A stretch of DNA of 64,000 nt from an uncultured Clostridia bacterium (lineage in GTDB: Bacteria; Bacillota; Clostridia; TANB77; CAG-508): assembly GCA_949482135.1 (NCBI GenBank), contig CASYFC010000002.1, forward strand, positions 124,001 through 188,000, in the 5' to 3' direction. Positions 63,733 to 64,000 of the stretch are shown one piece after another; within the stretch, counting starts at the first letter, position 1; each line of letters opens with the position of its first letter. The position numbers and the translations under genes were made by a program. Under the pieces are notes generated by a model, which was given only the letters and a program-made list of their open reading frames with translations, was not told where the DNA came from and ran no database searches.

Positions 63733-63754
63733 GAGAAGTAATATTAATATTAAA

Positions 63755-64000
63755 AACGTTGATTAAGAGAGTAACTTATCTGTAAGCAACAGCGAGATAG
63801 AACAGAGTGAGAGTCTATCAGTGTAAGGATAAGTGAAGAGAACTTATGAGTGCTTATTGGAAATCTACTAAATATGTGGAGAGTATAGTAAGACGTGAAC
63901 CTGCGTTAAAGGAAATGAGTGGCATATAATATAAACATTATATGCAATTTGAGTGGTACCGCGATTTATTCGTCTCTAGATATAATCTAGAGACGTTTTT
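63755..64000 (+). promoter_or_regulatory. T-box riboswitch leader
   Basis: Stem I is formed by AGTAACTTATC near 63770 and GATAAGTGAAG near 63830. The conserved T-box AATTTGAGTGGTACCGCG lies at 63946-63963, and the terminator CGTCTCTAGA/TCTAGAGACG with a T tract at 63971-64000. The T-box UGGU implies a tRNA with discriminator A. T-boxes sense uncharged tRNA and let transcription into an aminoacyl-tRNA synthetase or amino acid gene. The regulated gene lies beyond the window, and the specifier codon (within about 63834-63847) is not resolved. Confidence 0.93.

Noticed and set aside
63834-63847. Assignment of the T-box specifier codon (GAG, GAA or AAC)
   Set aside because: The Stem I internal loop can be drawn in more than one register, and the downstream gene is outside the window.

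Overview
The window is about 28% G+C chromosomal DNA from a low-GC Gram-positive bacterium. A clostridial (Clostridia) gut-type lineage fits best: the division, translation and redox gene neighbourhoods match, a T-box leader closes the window, standard code is used with TGA as a stop, and AGGAGG ribosome sites are strong throughout. No species can be named from sequence alone.

Layout. 1-1.8 kb: end of groES and complete groEL. 2-27.6 kb: housekeeping operons, namely mutL-miaA-HlyD-like-sepF-divIVA, rsmD-coiled-coil-ftsK, a metallo-beta-lactamase RNase, a GH15 glycosidase, radA (broken by a 1-nt insertion), a membrane cyclophilin, a pilin-like/FGE-like gene (also split by a 1-nt insertion), and ylxM-ffh-rpsP-khpA-rimM-trmD-rplS. 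27.7-30 kb: two paralogous membrane-anchored repeat proteins. 30.2-30.5 kb: two tRNA-Gly(TCC) genes. 30.46-45.35 kb: two mobilizable elements integrated in tandem in the 3' end of the second tRNA-Gly. 45.4-63.7 kb: MYG1-like gene, ABC exporter, rex-adhE-kinase operon, two coaD paralogs, tsaE-tsaB-rimI, a Lon-type protease, a double-domain ThyX and a PHP phosphoesterase. The end holds a T-box riboswitch.

The tandem elements are the most interesting part. The same 12-bp core (TACCCGCTCCAA) occurs at 30459, 37247 and 45334 and defines element 1 (6.8 kb) and element 2 (8.1 kb). Each has a Tn916-like tyrosine integrase, a MobV relaxase and a recognisable pMV158-type oriT. Their candidate integrase arm sites differ (TGTTGACAA against TTACCCAACAA). 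Element 1 carries a type III toxin-antitoxin locus of the CptIN/ToxIN kind (two 48-nt pseudoknot repeats, terminator, toxin), a NERD nuclease-like protein and a DUF5677-like protein. Element 2 carries a histidine-kinase-like ATPase / STAS-like / two-TM three-gene operon, an AraC-GyrI regulator with a catalytic-domain-less integrase-like protein, a convergent par-type type I toxin-antitoxin locus too small for ordinary gene calling, and an orphan copy of the type III antitoxin RNA with no toxin. The orphan could neutralise the toxin of its neighbour.

A second theme is a set of single-gene islets whose codon use is less AT-biased than their surroundings (1925, 27874, 29120, 45509/45900, 49572, the minus gene at 54204, and an extra coaD at 55325). 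Most share a sigma-A promoter whose 17-bp spacer carries TTTTATGTAAAG or its complement. Several also have a leader stem-loop, a strong ribosome site and a private terminator. They look like one regulon, or genes of one origin, scattered between housekeeping operons.
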